In this document: positions 53,731-62,424 of the stretch, piece after piece
Numbering within the stretch: the first letter of the stretch is position 1
Layout: each line of letters opens with the position of its first letter
NCBI RefSeq assembly: GCF_021272385.1
Contig: NZ_JAJSDZ010000009.1
Span: 558,001 to 622,000 of the forward strand
Direction of reading: 5' to 3'
DNA from: Vibrio salinus
GTDB taxonomy: Bacteria > Pseudomonadota > Gammaproteobacteria > Enterobacterales > Vibrionaceae
DNA length: 64,000 nucleotides
Notes under the pieces: generated by a model
Told to the model about the DNA's origin: nothing
What the model saw: the letters and a program-made list of their open reading frames with translations, nothing else
Databases searched by the model: none
Program-made: the position numbers and the translations under genes

Positions 53731-55089
53731 ATGACAGGCATTTTGTGGAATTTGGTATCGTTTCTTATTGCATTAGGCATTTTGGTGACGGTTCATGAGT
53801 TCGGTCACTTTTGGGTTGCCCGTAAGTGTGGTGTTAGAGTAGAGCGTTTCTCCATTGGTTTTGGCAAGGCCATCTGGAAAAAAACTGGCCGGGATGGTAC
53901 TGAGTACAGTGTGTCAATGATTCCACTTGGTGGCTATGTCAAAATGCTGGATGGCCGGGTTGAGGAAGTGCCTCCGGAATTGAAGTCACAGGCCTTCGAT
54001 CATAAACCTCTAAGCCGAAAAGCAGCCATCGTAGCCGCCGGGCCTGTTTTTAACTTTCTTTTTGCGATTTTTGCATACTGGATTATTTTTATGGTTGGTG
54101 TTCCATCCGTAAAGCCAGTGGTTGGAACCGTTGTTCCTGATTCCATTGTGGCTAAAGCCGGTTTGCAAAAAAATATGGAAATCATATCGGTTTCAGGGGT
54201 GAAAACGCCAGATTGGGAAACCGTTAATATGGAGTTGGCTTCTCATATTGGTGATACTTCGATGCAGATGACTGTGGCATCACCAGATTCCATTGGTAAT
54301 TCACAAAAGTTAAATATTAATCTTACCTCATGGAACTTTGACCCGGAAAAAGAGTCTGCTATCAGAGCATTAGGATTTGCTCCTTATACTCCAGATGTAA
54401 CGACAACCGTTGCTCAGGTGATTAAGGGAGGAGCTGCAAAGGAAGCCGGGTTAAAGAACCGGGACGTAATTGTTAACGTGGGTGGACATCCGGCGACGAA
54501 CTGGGCCCTGGTTGCAGAGCAAATTAAACAGAGTCCGAATAAACCTTTATCGTTAACCGTTCAGAGAAAAGGGCAAAACATATCTCTGACCATCGTCCCT
54601 AAAGAGAAAAGATTGCCTTCAGGAGAGGTGATTGGTTTCGCCGGAATTGCTCCAAAAATGGAAGCATGGCCGACTGGGTACCGTTATGAAATACAATATG
54701 GTCCGGTTGAATCCGTTGGAAAAGCAATAGAGAAAACCGGGCAATTGATTTCACTGACGGCCGTAATGTTGAAAAAACTGGTGGTTGGTGATGTAGGGCT
54801 AAGTAATCTAAGTGGTCCGATTTCGATTGCAAAAGGGGCAGGGACGACTGCAGAATATGGTTTTATTTATTTTTTAGGTTTTCTTGCGCTTATTAGTGTT
54901 AACTTAGGAATCATTAACTTAGTTCCCTTACCTATGTTAGATGGTGGTCATTTGATGTTTTTTGCAATTGAAGCCATTATAAGACGCCCGGTTCCTGAAA
55001 AAATACAGGAAATAGGGTATCGCATTGGTGGGGTTATTATTTTTTCATTGATGGCTATTGCGTTATTTAATGATTTTACTCGTCTGTAA
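53731..55089 (+). CDS. rseP: Regulator of sigma-E protease RseP (site-2 protease)
   Basis: RseP is an inner-membrane zinc metalloprotease that cleaves anti-sigma factor RseA after DegS, releasing sigma-E during envelope stress. The 452-aa protein has the zinc motif HEFGH (His22-His26) in its first helix, two periplasmic PDZ domains (about 110-310), and the C-terminal membrane block NLVPLPMLDGGHL with the third zinc ligand. I chose ATG 53731, 5 bases past the dxr stop; the frame also has an ATG at 53716 inside dxr. bamA, a sigma-E-linked gene in E. coli, follows. Confidence 0.95.
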   Translation: MTGILWNLVSFLIALGILVTVHEFGHFWVARKCGVRVERFSIGFGKAIWKKTGRDGTEYSVSMIPLGGYVKMLDGRVEEVPPELKSQAFDHKPLSRKAAIVAAGPVFNFLFAIFAYWIIFMVGVPSVKPVVGTVVPDSIVAKAGLQKNMEIISVSGVKTPDWETVNMELASHIGDTSMQMTVASPDSIGNSQKLNINLTSWNFDPEKESAIRALGFAPYTPDVTTTVAQVIKGGAAKEAGLKNRDVIVNVGGHPATNWALVAEQIKQSPNKPLSLTVQRKGQNISLTIVPKEKRLPSGEVIGFAGIAPKMEAWPTGYRYEIQYGPVESVGKAIEKTGQLISLTAVMLKKLVVGDVGLSNLSGPISIAKGAGTTAEYGFIYFLGFLALISVNLGIINLVPLPMLDGGHLMFFAIEAIIRRPVPEKIQEIGYRIGGVIIFSLMAIALFNDFTRL

Positions 55090-55141
55090 TCAATTTGCAT
55101 TCGGCTAGTTTAGGTTGTGTTTAGGAATAATTAGAACAGAG

Positions 55142-57559
55142 ATGGCAATAAAGAAGTTTTTTCTGGCAACAATGCTTTTAAGTAGCGTATCAGCTTTTGG
55201 TTCTGATAGTTTTGTTGTGCGGAATATAAAGGTCGAAGGGTTGCAGCGGGTAACTTTAGGTGCTGCATTGCTGAAAATACCAGTTCGTGTTGGCGATACT
55301 GTTGGTGATAAGGATATTTCGGACACAATACAAGCCCTCTATGCGTCAGGTAATTTTGAAGACGTAAAAGTCTTACGGGACGGTGGTGTGCTTATTGTTC
55401 AGGTAAAAGAAAGGCCTACTATTTCGAGTGTGTCGTTTTCTGGAAATAAAGCCATCAAAGATGAACAGTTAAAACAAAATCTGGAAGCCTCCGGTATTAA
55501 AGTCGGTGATGCGTTAGACAGGACGACTCTGGGAAACATTGAGAAAGGTCTAGAGGATTTTTATTATAGCGTTGGTAAATATAATGCGACGGTAAAGGCG
55601 GTAGTTACACCTCTTCCCCGGAACCGGGCTGATTTAAAATTTGTTTTTACTGAAGGCGTATCCGCGAAAATTCAGCAAATTAATTTTATCGGGAACACTG
55701 TTTTTAGTGACAAACAGTTGTTATCCAAATTTGATTTGGAAGCGGATGTGGCTTGGTGGAATTTTCTGACCAGCGATAAATATCAGAAGCAGGTGTTGGC
55801 TGGTGACTTAGAAAAACTGAAATCTTTCTATCTTGACCGGGGATATTTAAAGTTCCAGATTACATCAACTCAGGTCTCCATATCTCCTGATAAAAAAGGA
55901 GTATACATCACACTGACTGTCCATGAAGGAAAACCGTACCGGGTAAATGATGTGACGTTCAGAGGTGACTTAATTGGCAAAGATGCAGAATTTAAAGCAC
56001 TAAATCCATTTCATAAAGGTGATACCTATAAAGGTTCCCTAGTGACTGGTATTGAAGATGGTGCGAAGAAAATTCTGGGTGAAGCTGGGTACGCTTATCC
56101 GAATGTCAGAACAACGCCGGTTTTTGATGATGATGACCAAGAGGTTTCATTGGTTGTTCATGTTGATCCGGGTAAACGAATTTATGTCCGTAATATTCGT
56201 TTTGAAGGTAATACGGTAACAAAAGATGAGGTGCTCCGCCGGGAGATGCGTCAAATGGAAGGCGCATGGCTAAATTCTAAAGCGATTGAAACGGGCAAAA
56301 CTCGTCTGAATCGCCTGGGATTTTTTGAAACGGTTAATGTTAAAACGGTTCGGGTTCCCGATTCAGAAGATCAGGTTGATCTGGTTTATGATGTAAAAGA
56401 AGCAAACTCAGGAAGTATCAATTTTGGTGTCGGTTATGGTACTGAATCCGGACTGAGTTTTCAGGTTGGTTTACAACAGGAAAACTTTCTTGGTACGGGT
56501 AACAATGTCGGAATATCCGTATCAACCAATGATTACTCGAAAAATGTTACCTTGAACTATAAAGATCCATACTGGAATCTGGATGGGGTAAGTCTGGGCG
56601 GAAAAATATTTTATAATATTTATGAAGCCGGTGACGATGGTATTGTTGATTATACCAATGACAGTTATGGTGCCAGCTTAACGTGGGGCTTCCCCGCAGA
56701 TGAGCTGAACCGTTTTGCTTTTGGCGTCGGCTTTACTCACAATGGTATCGGTAACTTATCGCCGTATTTGCAAATCGAGAAATTCCTCCAATCACAGGGA
56801 CTTGATTTTAACAGCTCGGAAGTTAATTTTTCTACGGATGATTTTGATATCAACCTGACCTGGACACGTAATAATCTGAACCGGGGGTATTTCCCTACCT
56901 CTGGTAATTACCAGAGAGCTTATTACAAGATGACTGTACCAGGTTCTGACACTCAGTGGTTTAAGATGCAGTACGATGTTCGTCAGTATTACCCGATAAC
57001 GAAGTCTGAAGATTTTACTCTGTTGTTACGAGGTCGTCTGGGTTACGGTAATGGTTATGGTAAAACAGGGGACAATGATAATTTGTATCCTTTTTACGAG
57101 AATTTCTATGCCGGTGGTTTTTCAACCTTGCGAGGCTTTAGCTCTAATACTGCAGGACCTAAAGCGGTATTTAAAAGCTATGCCGACAGTAATAACGGAA
57201 CCTTGTATGGTTCTGATGAATCTGCCGGGGGGAATGCAACAGCGCTTGCAAGCGTTGAGTTGATTGTTCCAACACCGTTTGTTTCCGAAGAGACTCGAAC
57301 TCAGATGAGAACCAGTGTTTTCTACGATATGGCCAGCGTTTGGGATACGGAGTTTGACTACAATAGTGCCGGGGCTGATTATAATAATGAGTACTATTAT
57401 GATTATTCGGATCCTACTAACTATCGTTCGTCTGTCGGAGCCTCGATTCAGTGGATTTCTCCAATGGGACCGCTGGTCTTTGCAATAGCGAAACCAATTA
57501 AAAAATACGATGGTGATGATGAAGAGTTCTTCTCATTTACTATTGGCAGAACATTTTAA
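55142..57559 (+). CDS. bamA: Outer membrane protein assembly factor BamA
   Basis: BamA is the essential Omp85 core of the machinery that inserts beta-barrel proteins into the outer membrane. The 805-aa precursor has a signal peptide (MAIKKFFLATMLLSSVSAFG), five POTRA domains (about 25-425, e.g. VRNIKVEGLQRVTLGAAL and VRNIRFEGNTVTKDEVL) and a 16-strand barrel with the conserved loop-6 motif in GGFSTLRGFSSN. It ends with Phe (FSFTIGRTF), the usual outer-membrane protein C-terminus. ATG 55142 is chosen; an upstream in-frame ATG would bury the signal peptide. skp follows 14 bases later. Confidence 0.96.
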   Translation: MAIKKFFLATMLLSSVSAFGSDSFVVRNIKVEGLQRVTLGAALLKIPVRVGDTVGDKDISDTIQALYASGNFEDVKVLRDGGVLIVQVKERPTISSVSFSGNKAIKDEQLKQNLEASGIKVGDALDRTTLGNIEKGLEDFYYSVGKYNATVKAVVTPLPRNRADLKFVFTEGVSAKIQQINFIGNTVFSDKQLLSKFDLEADVAWWNFLTSDKYQKQVLAGDLEKLKSFYLDRGYLKFQITSTQVSISPDKKGVYITLTVHEGKPYRVNDVTFRGDLIGKDAEFKALNPFHKGDTYKGSLVTGIEDGAKKILGEAGYAYPNVRTTPVFDDDDQEVSLVVHVDPGKRIYVRNIRFEGNTVTKDEVLRREMRQMEGAWLNSKAIETGKTRLNRLGFFETVNVKTVRVPDSEDQVDLVYDVKEANSGSINFGVGYGTESGLSFQVGLQQENFLGTGNNVGISVSTNDYSKNVTLNYKDPYWNLDGVSLGGKIFYNIYEAGDDGIVDYTNDSYGASLTWGFPADELNRFAFGVGFTHNGIGNLSPYLQIEKFLQSQGLDFNSSEVNFSTDDFDINLTWTRNNLNRGYFPTSGNYQRAYYKMTVPGSDTQWFKMQYDVRQYYPITKSEDFTLLLRGRLGYGNGYGKTGDNDNLYPFYENFYAGGFSTLRGFSSNTAGPKAVFKSYADSNNGTLYGSDESAGGNATALASVELIVPTPFVSEETRTQMRTSVFYDMASVWDTEFDYNSAGADYNNEYYYDYSDPTNYRSSVGASIQWISPMGPLVFAIAKPIKKYDGDDEEFFSFTIGRTF

Positions 57560-57573
57560 TAAATGAGGATATT

Positions 57574-58086
57574 ATGTTAAAAAACCTTGTAAAAGCGGCA
57601 GGAGTCAGTCTGGTTATTCTTAGCTCTTCTATGTACGCGCAGGCGGCAAATGCTGCACAGAAAATTGCTTACATTAATACGGCAAAAGTTTTTCAGGCTC
57701 TTCCTCAACGGGAAGTCGCATTACAGAAAATGCAAGATGAGTTTAAAGATCGTGCAAATGAGCTGAAAAGTCTGAAAGAAGAAATTAAAACGAAAGTAGA
57801 AAAACTGAAGCGTAACAGCTCACTAATGAGTAGCGATGAAATAGAAAAACTTCGTATTAATATCGGTCAGCTGGACAGTACTTACAAAATCAAAGCTCAG
57901 GCTTTGGAAAAGGCATCCTCTCAGGCGGAAGCAAAGGCAAAACATAAACTGTTTAAAATTATTCAGGGTGCAGTTGCAAAAATTGCTAAAAAAGACGGTT
58001 ACGATTTTGTTATCGATGTTCAGATGATGCAGTACGGCAATCCGGCGTACGATATTTCAGATAAAGTGATTAAACAGTTAAAATAG
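57574..58086 (+). CDS. skp: Periplasmic chaperone Skp (OmpH)
   Basis: Skp is a trimeric, jellyfish-shaped chaperone that holds unfolded outer-membrane proteins in the periplasm and delivers them to BamA. The 170-aa precursor has a signal peptide ([20 protein letters not shown] and following residues, cleavage near AQAANA) and a long Lys/Glu-rich coiled coil (about 50-120), with the C-terminal body [23 protein letters not shown] precedes the ATG. It is placed between bamA and lpxD, as in other gammaproteobacteria. Confidence 0.93.
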   Translation: MLKNLVKAAGVSLVILSSSMYAQAANAAQKIAYINTAKVFQALPQREVALQKMQDEFKDRANELKSLKEEIKTKVEKLKRNSSLMSSDEIEKLRINIGQLDSTYKIKAQALEKASSQAEAKAKHKLFKIIQGAVAKIAKKDGYDFVIDVQMMQYGNPAYDISDKVIKQLK

Positions 58087-58093
58087 AGTACTT

Positions 58094-59122
58094 ATGACTA
58101 TGGTTACGTTAGGCCAGTTAGCTGAGGTTACAGGCGGTAAGGTCATTGGTGATGAGTCAGTGGAAATCGTGTCTGTTGCACCAATGGGCAAAGCGGTCTC
58201 CGGACAAATTACTTTCTTGTCCAATCCCAGATACGCTAAGCATCTGGAGTCTTGCCAGGCGTCAGCGGTAATGGTAAAGGAATCTCAGCAGTCACTTTGT
58301 CCTCAAAATGCATTAGTTGTTGATGATCCCTATGTGGCTTTTGCCCGGGTTGCTCAGGTTCTGGATTCGACACCGAAACCAGCATCAGGTGTCGCCCCTT
58401 CGGCGGTTATTGCTGAAGATGTGGTGATGGGAAATGGGGTTTCTGTCGGTGCTAATGCCGTGATTGAATCTGGTGTCGTTCTGGGTGATGATGTTGCGGT
58501 TGGGGCCGGATGTTTTATCGGAAAGAACTCAAAACTTGGTAAGAATACTAGGTTGTGGGCTAATGTGACTATTTATCATTCTGTTTCTGTTGGTGATAAT
58601 TGCCTGATTCAGTCAGGAACTGTGATCGGAGCTGACGGGTTCGGTTATGCTAATGAAAAGGGTGAATGGATAAAAATCCCTCAGTTGGGTGGCGTTGTCA
58701 TCGGTAATCGTGTTGAAATCGGCGCTTGTACCTGTATCGATCGCGGTGCACTTGATGATACCGTTATCGAAGATAATGTTATTCTGGATAATTTGCTTCA
58801 GATTGCGCATAACGTTCATATTGGTTATGGGACGGCAATGGCTGGTGGAACAGTTGTTGCCGGTAGTACATCTATAGGTAAATACTGTATTATAGGTGGT
58901 GCAAGCGTGATTAACGGGCATATCGATATTGCTGATGGTGTGACCATTACCGGTATGGGAATGGTGATGAGAAGTATCTCAGAAAAAGGGATGTACTCAT
59001 CAGGTATCCCATTACAGTCAAATAAAGAATGGCGTAAAACAGCCGCTCGTGTTCACCGTATTGATGATATGCATAAGCGCCTTAAGGCGGTAGAAAAAAT
59101 GCTGGATCAAAATGCGGAATAA
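58094..59122 (+). CDS. lpxD: UDP-3-O-(3-hydroxyacyl)glucosamine N-acyltransferase
   Basis: LpxD adds the second hydroxyacyl chain in lipid A synthesis. The 342-aa protein has an N-terminal uridine-binding domain ([18 protein letters not shown]), a left-handed beta-helix of hexapeptide repeats (about 105-300) with the catalytic His region [19 protein letters not shown], and a C-terminal helix (KLAVEK-like RLKAVEKML). The start at 58094 has little ribosome site; a second ATG lies two codons on. It precedes fabZ, with a terminator between them. Confidence 0.95.
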   Translation: MTMVTLGQLAEVTGGKVIGDESVEIVSVAPMGKAVSGQITFLSNPRYAKHLESCQASAVMVKESQQSLCPQNALVVDDPYVAFARVAQVLDSTPKPASGVAPSAVIAEDVVMGNGVSVGANAVIESGVVLGDDVAVGAGCFIGKNSKLGKNTRLWANVTIYHSVSVGDNCLIQSGTVIGADGFGYANEKGEWIKIPQLGGVVIGNRVEIGACTCIDRGALDDTVIEDNVILDNLLQIAHNVHIGYGTAMAGGTVVAGSTSIGKYCIIGGASVINGHIDIADGVTITGMGMVMRSISEKGMYSSGIPLQSNKEWRKTAARVHRIDDMHKRLKAVEKMLDQNAE

Positions 59123-59138
59123 GAATGTTGCTTTTTAC

Positions 59139-59167
59139 AAAAAGCTCGCCAATTGCGGGCTTTTTTT
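59139..59167 (+). terminator. Terminator between lpxD and fabZ
   Basis: Stem AAAGCTCGC / GCGGGCTTT (one G-T pair) with loop CAATT and seven T. It suggests that fabZ-lpxA is at least partly a separate transcript. Confidence 0.82.
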
Positions 59168-59211
59168 GATTATAATGCTGCATAATTTTGTTTTGAAATA
59201 GGAAGATGACC

Positions 59212-59664
59212 TTGACTACTGAAAAGAAAACGATGGATATCACTGAGATTCGTTCTCTCTTACCACACCGCTACCCGTTTTTGTTAATTGACCGAGTGAC
59301 TGATTACGAAGAAGGTAAATACCTTGTCGGACTGAAAAATGTCTCGGTTAATGAACCTCAGTTTACTGGTCATTTCCCGCAGCTTCCGGTTTTCCCCGGT
59401 GTTCTGATTCTTGAAGCAATGGCTCAGGCTACCGGTCTTCTGGCGTTTAAAACATTTGGCGCACCAACTGAAAATGAGCTGTATTATTTTGCAAGTATTG
59501 ATAATGCGAAATTTCGTAAACCAGTAACGCCTGGAGATCAGCTCATTGTTGAAGTTGAATTCTTGAAAGAACGTCGTGGTATTGCTTTATTTAATGGTGT
59601 GGCAAAAGTAGACGGTGACGTTGTCTGCTCTGCTGAATTAAAATGTGCTCGCAGAGAATTTTAA
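59212..59664 (+). CDS. fabZ: 3-hydroxyacyl-ACP dehydratase FabZ
   Basis: FabZ dehydrates 3-hydroxyacyl-ACP in fatty acid elongation; it competes with LpxA for 3-hydroxymyristoyl-ACP. The 150-aa hot-dog protein has catalytic His54 and Glu68 in [21 protein letters not shown] chose TTG 59212 ([20 protein letters not shown]) because AGGAAG lies 6 bases upstream and the N-terminus fits vibrio homologues as I recall them; ATG 59206 in the same frame touches the ribosome site and is less likely. The lpxA ATG begins one base after its stop. Confidence 0.94.
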   Translation: MTTEKKTMDITEIRSLLPHRYPFLLIDRVTDYEEGKYLVGLKNVSVNEPQFTGHFPQLPVFPGVLILEAMAQATGLLAFKTFGAPTENELYYFASIDNAKFRKPVTPGDQLIVEVEFLKERRGIALFNGVAKVDGDVVCSAELKCARREF

Positions 59665-59665
59665 T

Positions 59666-60454
59666 ATGATACATGAAACCGCCCAAATACATCCCAGTGC
59701 GATTGTTGAAGACGGTGCCGTAATTGGTGCAAATGTAAAAATTGGCCCGTTTTCTTATGTTGATAGCAAAGTTGAAATCGGCGATAAGACGGAAGTCTTA
59801 TCTCACGTCGTGATTAAGGGACCATGTAAAATTGGAAAACAAAATCGCATCTTTCAGTTCGCATCCATTGGCGAAGCGTGCCAGGATCTTAAATACAAGG
59901 GCGAAGATACCCAACTGGTTATTGGTGACCGTAATACGATTCGTGAAAGTGTAACGATGCACCGTGGTACGGTTCAGGATCGTGGTATTACGACGGTTGG
60001 TAATGACAACCTGTTTATGATTAATGCCCACGTAGCACATGATTGTGTTATTGGTGATCGTTGTATCTTTGCTAATAATGCGACGCTAGCCGGCCACGTA
60101 ACTGTCGGAGATCAGGCGATTATTGGTGGAATGGCTGCCATACATCAGTTCTGTCATATCGGTGATCACTGTATGTTGGGTGGTGGTTCTATTGTTGTTC
60201 AGGATGTGCCACCGTACTTTATGGCTCAGGGAAATCACTGTGCGCCATTTGGTGTTAATGTGGAAGGTCTTAAACGCAGAGGTTTTGAAAAATCGGAGAT
60301 TCACGCGATTCGCCGGGCATATAAATCACTGTATCGTAAAGGACTGACTCTGGATGAAGCAAAAGAAGAAATTGCTCAGGAAGCCGGGGAGTATCCGTCA
60401 TTAGCATTGTTACTGGCATTTTTGAACAAGTCTGAACGTGGTATTATTCGTTAA
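59666..60454 (+). CDS. lpxA: UDP-N-acetylglucosamine acyltransferase
   Basis: LpxA adds 3-hydroxyacyl to UDP-GlcNAc, the first step of lipid A synthesis. The 262-aa protein is a left-handed beta-helix of hexapeptide repeats ([20 protein letters not shown] onwards) with the catalytic His125 and neighbouring His122 in [13 protein letters not shown], then a C-terminal helical domain ([20 protein letters not shown]). ATG 59666 lies one base after the fabZ stop; an upstream frame inside fabZ is not family-like. lpxB follows after 125 bases that contain a short tandem repeat and a terminator. Confidence 0.96.
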   Translation: MIHETAQIHPSAIVEDGAVIGANVKIGPFSYVDSKVEIGDKTEVLSHVVIKGPCKIGKQNRIFQFASIGEACQDLKYKGEDTQLVIGDRNTIRESVTMHRGTVQDRGITTVGNDNLFMINAHVAHDCVIGDRCIFANNATLAGHVTVGDQAIIGGMAAIHQFCHIGDHCMLGGGSIVVQDVPPYFMAQGNHCAPFGVNVEGLKRRGFEKSEIHAIRRAYKSLYRKGLTLDEAKEEIAQEAGEYPSLALLLAFLNKSERGIIR

Positions 60455-60459
60455 GCTTG

Positions 60460-60494
60460 GACAGAAAGACAGAAAGACAGAAAGACAGAAAGAC
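60460..60494 (+). repeat. Tandem octanucleotide repeat, four copies of GACAGAAA
   Basis: Four perfect 8-base units GACAGAAA (60460-60491) and a partial fifth (GAC) lie 6 bases past the lpxA stop in the lpxA-lpxB gap. They run into the left arm of the terminator that follows. Such short repeats can change in copy number by slippage. Confidence 0.9.
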
Positions 60495-60525
60495 CGATAT
60501 AGTCTCTGGCTAGCGGTCTTTTTTT
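60489..60525 (+). terminator. Terminator between lpxA and lpxB
   Basis: Stem AAAGACCG / CGGTCTTT with a 17-base loop that includes a small inner pairing, followed by a T run. The left arm overlaps the end of the GACAGAAA repeat. Confidence 0.8.
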
Positions 60526-60579
60526 CATATTGGAAAGGTCAACGGCCCGGATTATAAGTGAGCCCGAGTAGTAAACGAA

Positions 60580-61734
60580 ATGACGGTAAATAATTCAGAA
60601 TTAACAATTGGTATTGTTGCCGGTGAAATGTCCGGAGATACATTGGGTGAAGGCCTGATAAAGTCGATAAAGACACGATACCCTAATGCCAGATTTGTCG
60701 GTATTGGCGGGCCTGGAATGATTGCTCAGGGATGTGAAAGTCTTTTCGAAATGGAAGAGTTAGCCGTCATGGGGCTCGTTGAAGTTCTTGGACGACTTCC
60801 CCGGTTATTGAGAATTAAATCGGATCTTGTCTCTTTTTTTCAGCAATGTCAGCCTGATGTTTTTATCGGCATTGATGCTCCGGATTTCAATTTGCGTTTA
60901 GAAAAAGATCTGAAAGATGCAGGCATAAAAACAGTCCATTATGTGAGCCCTTCCGTTTGGGCATGGAGGCAAAAAAGGATTTATAAAATTGCTGCTGCCA
61001 CGAATCTGGTGTTGGCTTTTTTGCCCTTTGAAAAAGCGTTTTATGATAAGTTTAACGTTCCATGTGAATTTATAGGACATACATTAGCCGATGCAATTCC
61101 TATGGACTCTGATAAGCTGCTGGCAAGAAAAGAATTGAATTTAGATCCCCAAAAGCGCTGGTTAGCCGTGCTTCCTGGTAGCCGTGGCAGTGAGCTTAAA
61201 ATGCTGTGTGAGCCGTTTATCAAAGCCTGCCAGTTGATTGCAGAGCAGGAAAACAATATCGGTTTTGTTGTTGCGCTGGTTAACCAGAAACGCCGGGAAC
61301 AGTTTATATCAGTCTGGAAAACGTTGGCTCCGGAGCTTAATTTTGTTTTGGTGGATGATACGGCCAGACACGTTATAGCGGCTTCGGATGTCGTTATGCT
61401 GGCATCGGGAACGGTAGCTCTTGAATGTATGCTGGTTAACCGGCCAATGGTTGTTGGGTACCGGGTTAATGCGATTACCGCCTGGCTGGCAAAACGTTTG
61501 GTGAAAACTGAGTTTGTCTCATTGCCTAATATTTTGGCCGATAAGCTTTTAGTGAAAGAATTTTTGCTGGAAGAGTGTACGGCTGAAAACTTATCTGAAG
61601 AAGTGGTAAGGTTGTTCAATAGTGATACGTCGGATTTAGAGGACGCCTTTTCTGAAATGCATCACTGGATACGAAAAAATGCAGATGAGCAGGCTGCTCA
61701 GGCTGTTTTACGCTTGATTGGGAAAAGTTGTTAG
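60580..61734 (+). CDS. lpxB: Lipid-A-disaccharide synthase
   Basis: LpxB is a membrane-associated GT19 glycosyltransferase that joins UDP-2,3-diacylglucosamine and lipid X into the lipid A disaccharide. The 384-aa protein has [20 protein letters not shown] at the N-terminus, [34 protein letters not shown] and the UDP-binding LPGSRGSEL, plus [13 protein letters not shown]. Start ATG is at 60580. It is followed one base later by rnhB. The upstream repeat and terminator suggest expression partly independent of lpxA. Confidence 0.95.
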   Translation: MTVNNSELTIGIVAGEMSGDTLGEGLIKSIKTRYPNARFVGIGGPGMIAQGCESLFEMEELAVMGLVEVLGRLPRLLRIKSDLVSFFQQCQPDVFIGIDAPDFNLRLEKDLKDAGIKTVHYVSPSVWAWRQKRIYKIAAATNLVLAFLPFEKAFYDKFNVPCEFIGHTLADAIPMDSDKLLARKELNLDPQKRWLAVLPGSRGSELKMLCEPFIKACQLIAEQENNIGFVVALVNQKRREQFISVWKTLAPELNFVLVDDTARHVIAASDVVMLASGTVALECMLVNRPMVVGYRVNAITAWLAKRLVKTEFVSLPNILADKLLVKEFLLEECTAENLSEEVVRLFNSDTSDLEDAFSEMHHWIRKNADEQAAQAVLRLIGKSC

Positions 61735-61735
61735 C

Positions 61736-62365
61736 ATGAAATATGGTTCAAAAGAGTTAGAATCATTCTCATATCCTGATGGATTCCAGCGATTTGCCGG
61801 TGTTGATGAGGTAGGGCGTGGGCCTTTGGTTGGTGATGTTGTCACTGCCGCTGTTATTCTGGATCCGGACCGTCCGATTGAAGGTTTAACCGATTCTAAA
61901 AAGCTTTCTGAAAAAAAACGGTTAGCGCTATTTCCGGAAATCAAAGAAAAAGCATTGGCCTGGTCTATTGGACGATGTTCCCCGTCAGAAATTGATGAAC
62001 TCAACATATTGAATGCGACCATGTTGGCGATGAAAAGAGCTGTGGAAGGATTATCCGTTCAGCCGGATTGTGTCCTGATTGATGGCAACAGAATACCACC
62101 CGGCTTAGCCGTACCGGCAACAGCCGTTGTTAAAGGCGATCTTCGGGTTGCTCAGATTAGTGCTGCCTCTATTCTTGCAAAAGTCGTTAGAGATGCGGAG
62201 ATGGAAGAGCTGGATAAGCAATATCCTCAGTTTGGCTTTGCCAGACATAAAGGTTATCCCACCAAAGTGCATTTGGAAGCCATAGAGAAATACGGTGTTA
62301 TTGACTCGTACCGCAAGAGTTTTAAGCCTGTTAAGCTGGTCCTGGAAAAAATGGTTGCGAAATGA
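61736..62365 (+). CDS. rnhB: Ribonuclease HII
   Basis: RNase HII cleaves RNA in RNA-DNA hybrids and removes single ribonucleotides misincorporated in DNA. The 209-aa protein has the acidic active site in [20 protein letters not shown] (Asp, Glu), [12 protein letters not shown] (Asp) and [17 protein letters not shown] (Asp). ATG 61736 is one base after the lpxB stop; the open frame further upstream lies inside lpxB. dnaE follows 59 bases downstream. Confidence 0.95.
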   Translation: MKYGSKELESFSYPDGFQRFAGVDEVGRGPLVGDVVTAAVILDPDRPIEGLTDSKKLSEKKRLALFPEIKEKALAWSIGRCSPSEIDELNILNATMLAMKRAVEGLSVQPDCVLIDGNRIPPGLAVPATAVVKGDLRVAQISAASILAKVVRDAEMEELDKQYPQFGFARHKGYPTKVHLEAIEKYGVIDSYRKSFKPVKLVLEKMVAK

Positions 62366-62424
62366 TCCCGTTTTTTATTTATGCTCTGAATCAGAATATT
62401 TTTCCAATAAACAGGTATTTTTAA

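Noticed and set aside
58613..58921. 102-codon minus-strand frame inside lpxD
   Set aside because: It lies fully within the beta-helix repeat coding region on the other strand; its Thr/Asn-rich composition mirrors the repeats.
61041..61619. 192-codon minus-strand frame inside lpxB
   Set aside because: Long, but antisense to a clear lpxB with intact motifs; Ser/Thr-rich shadow composition and no start signals.
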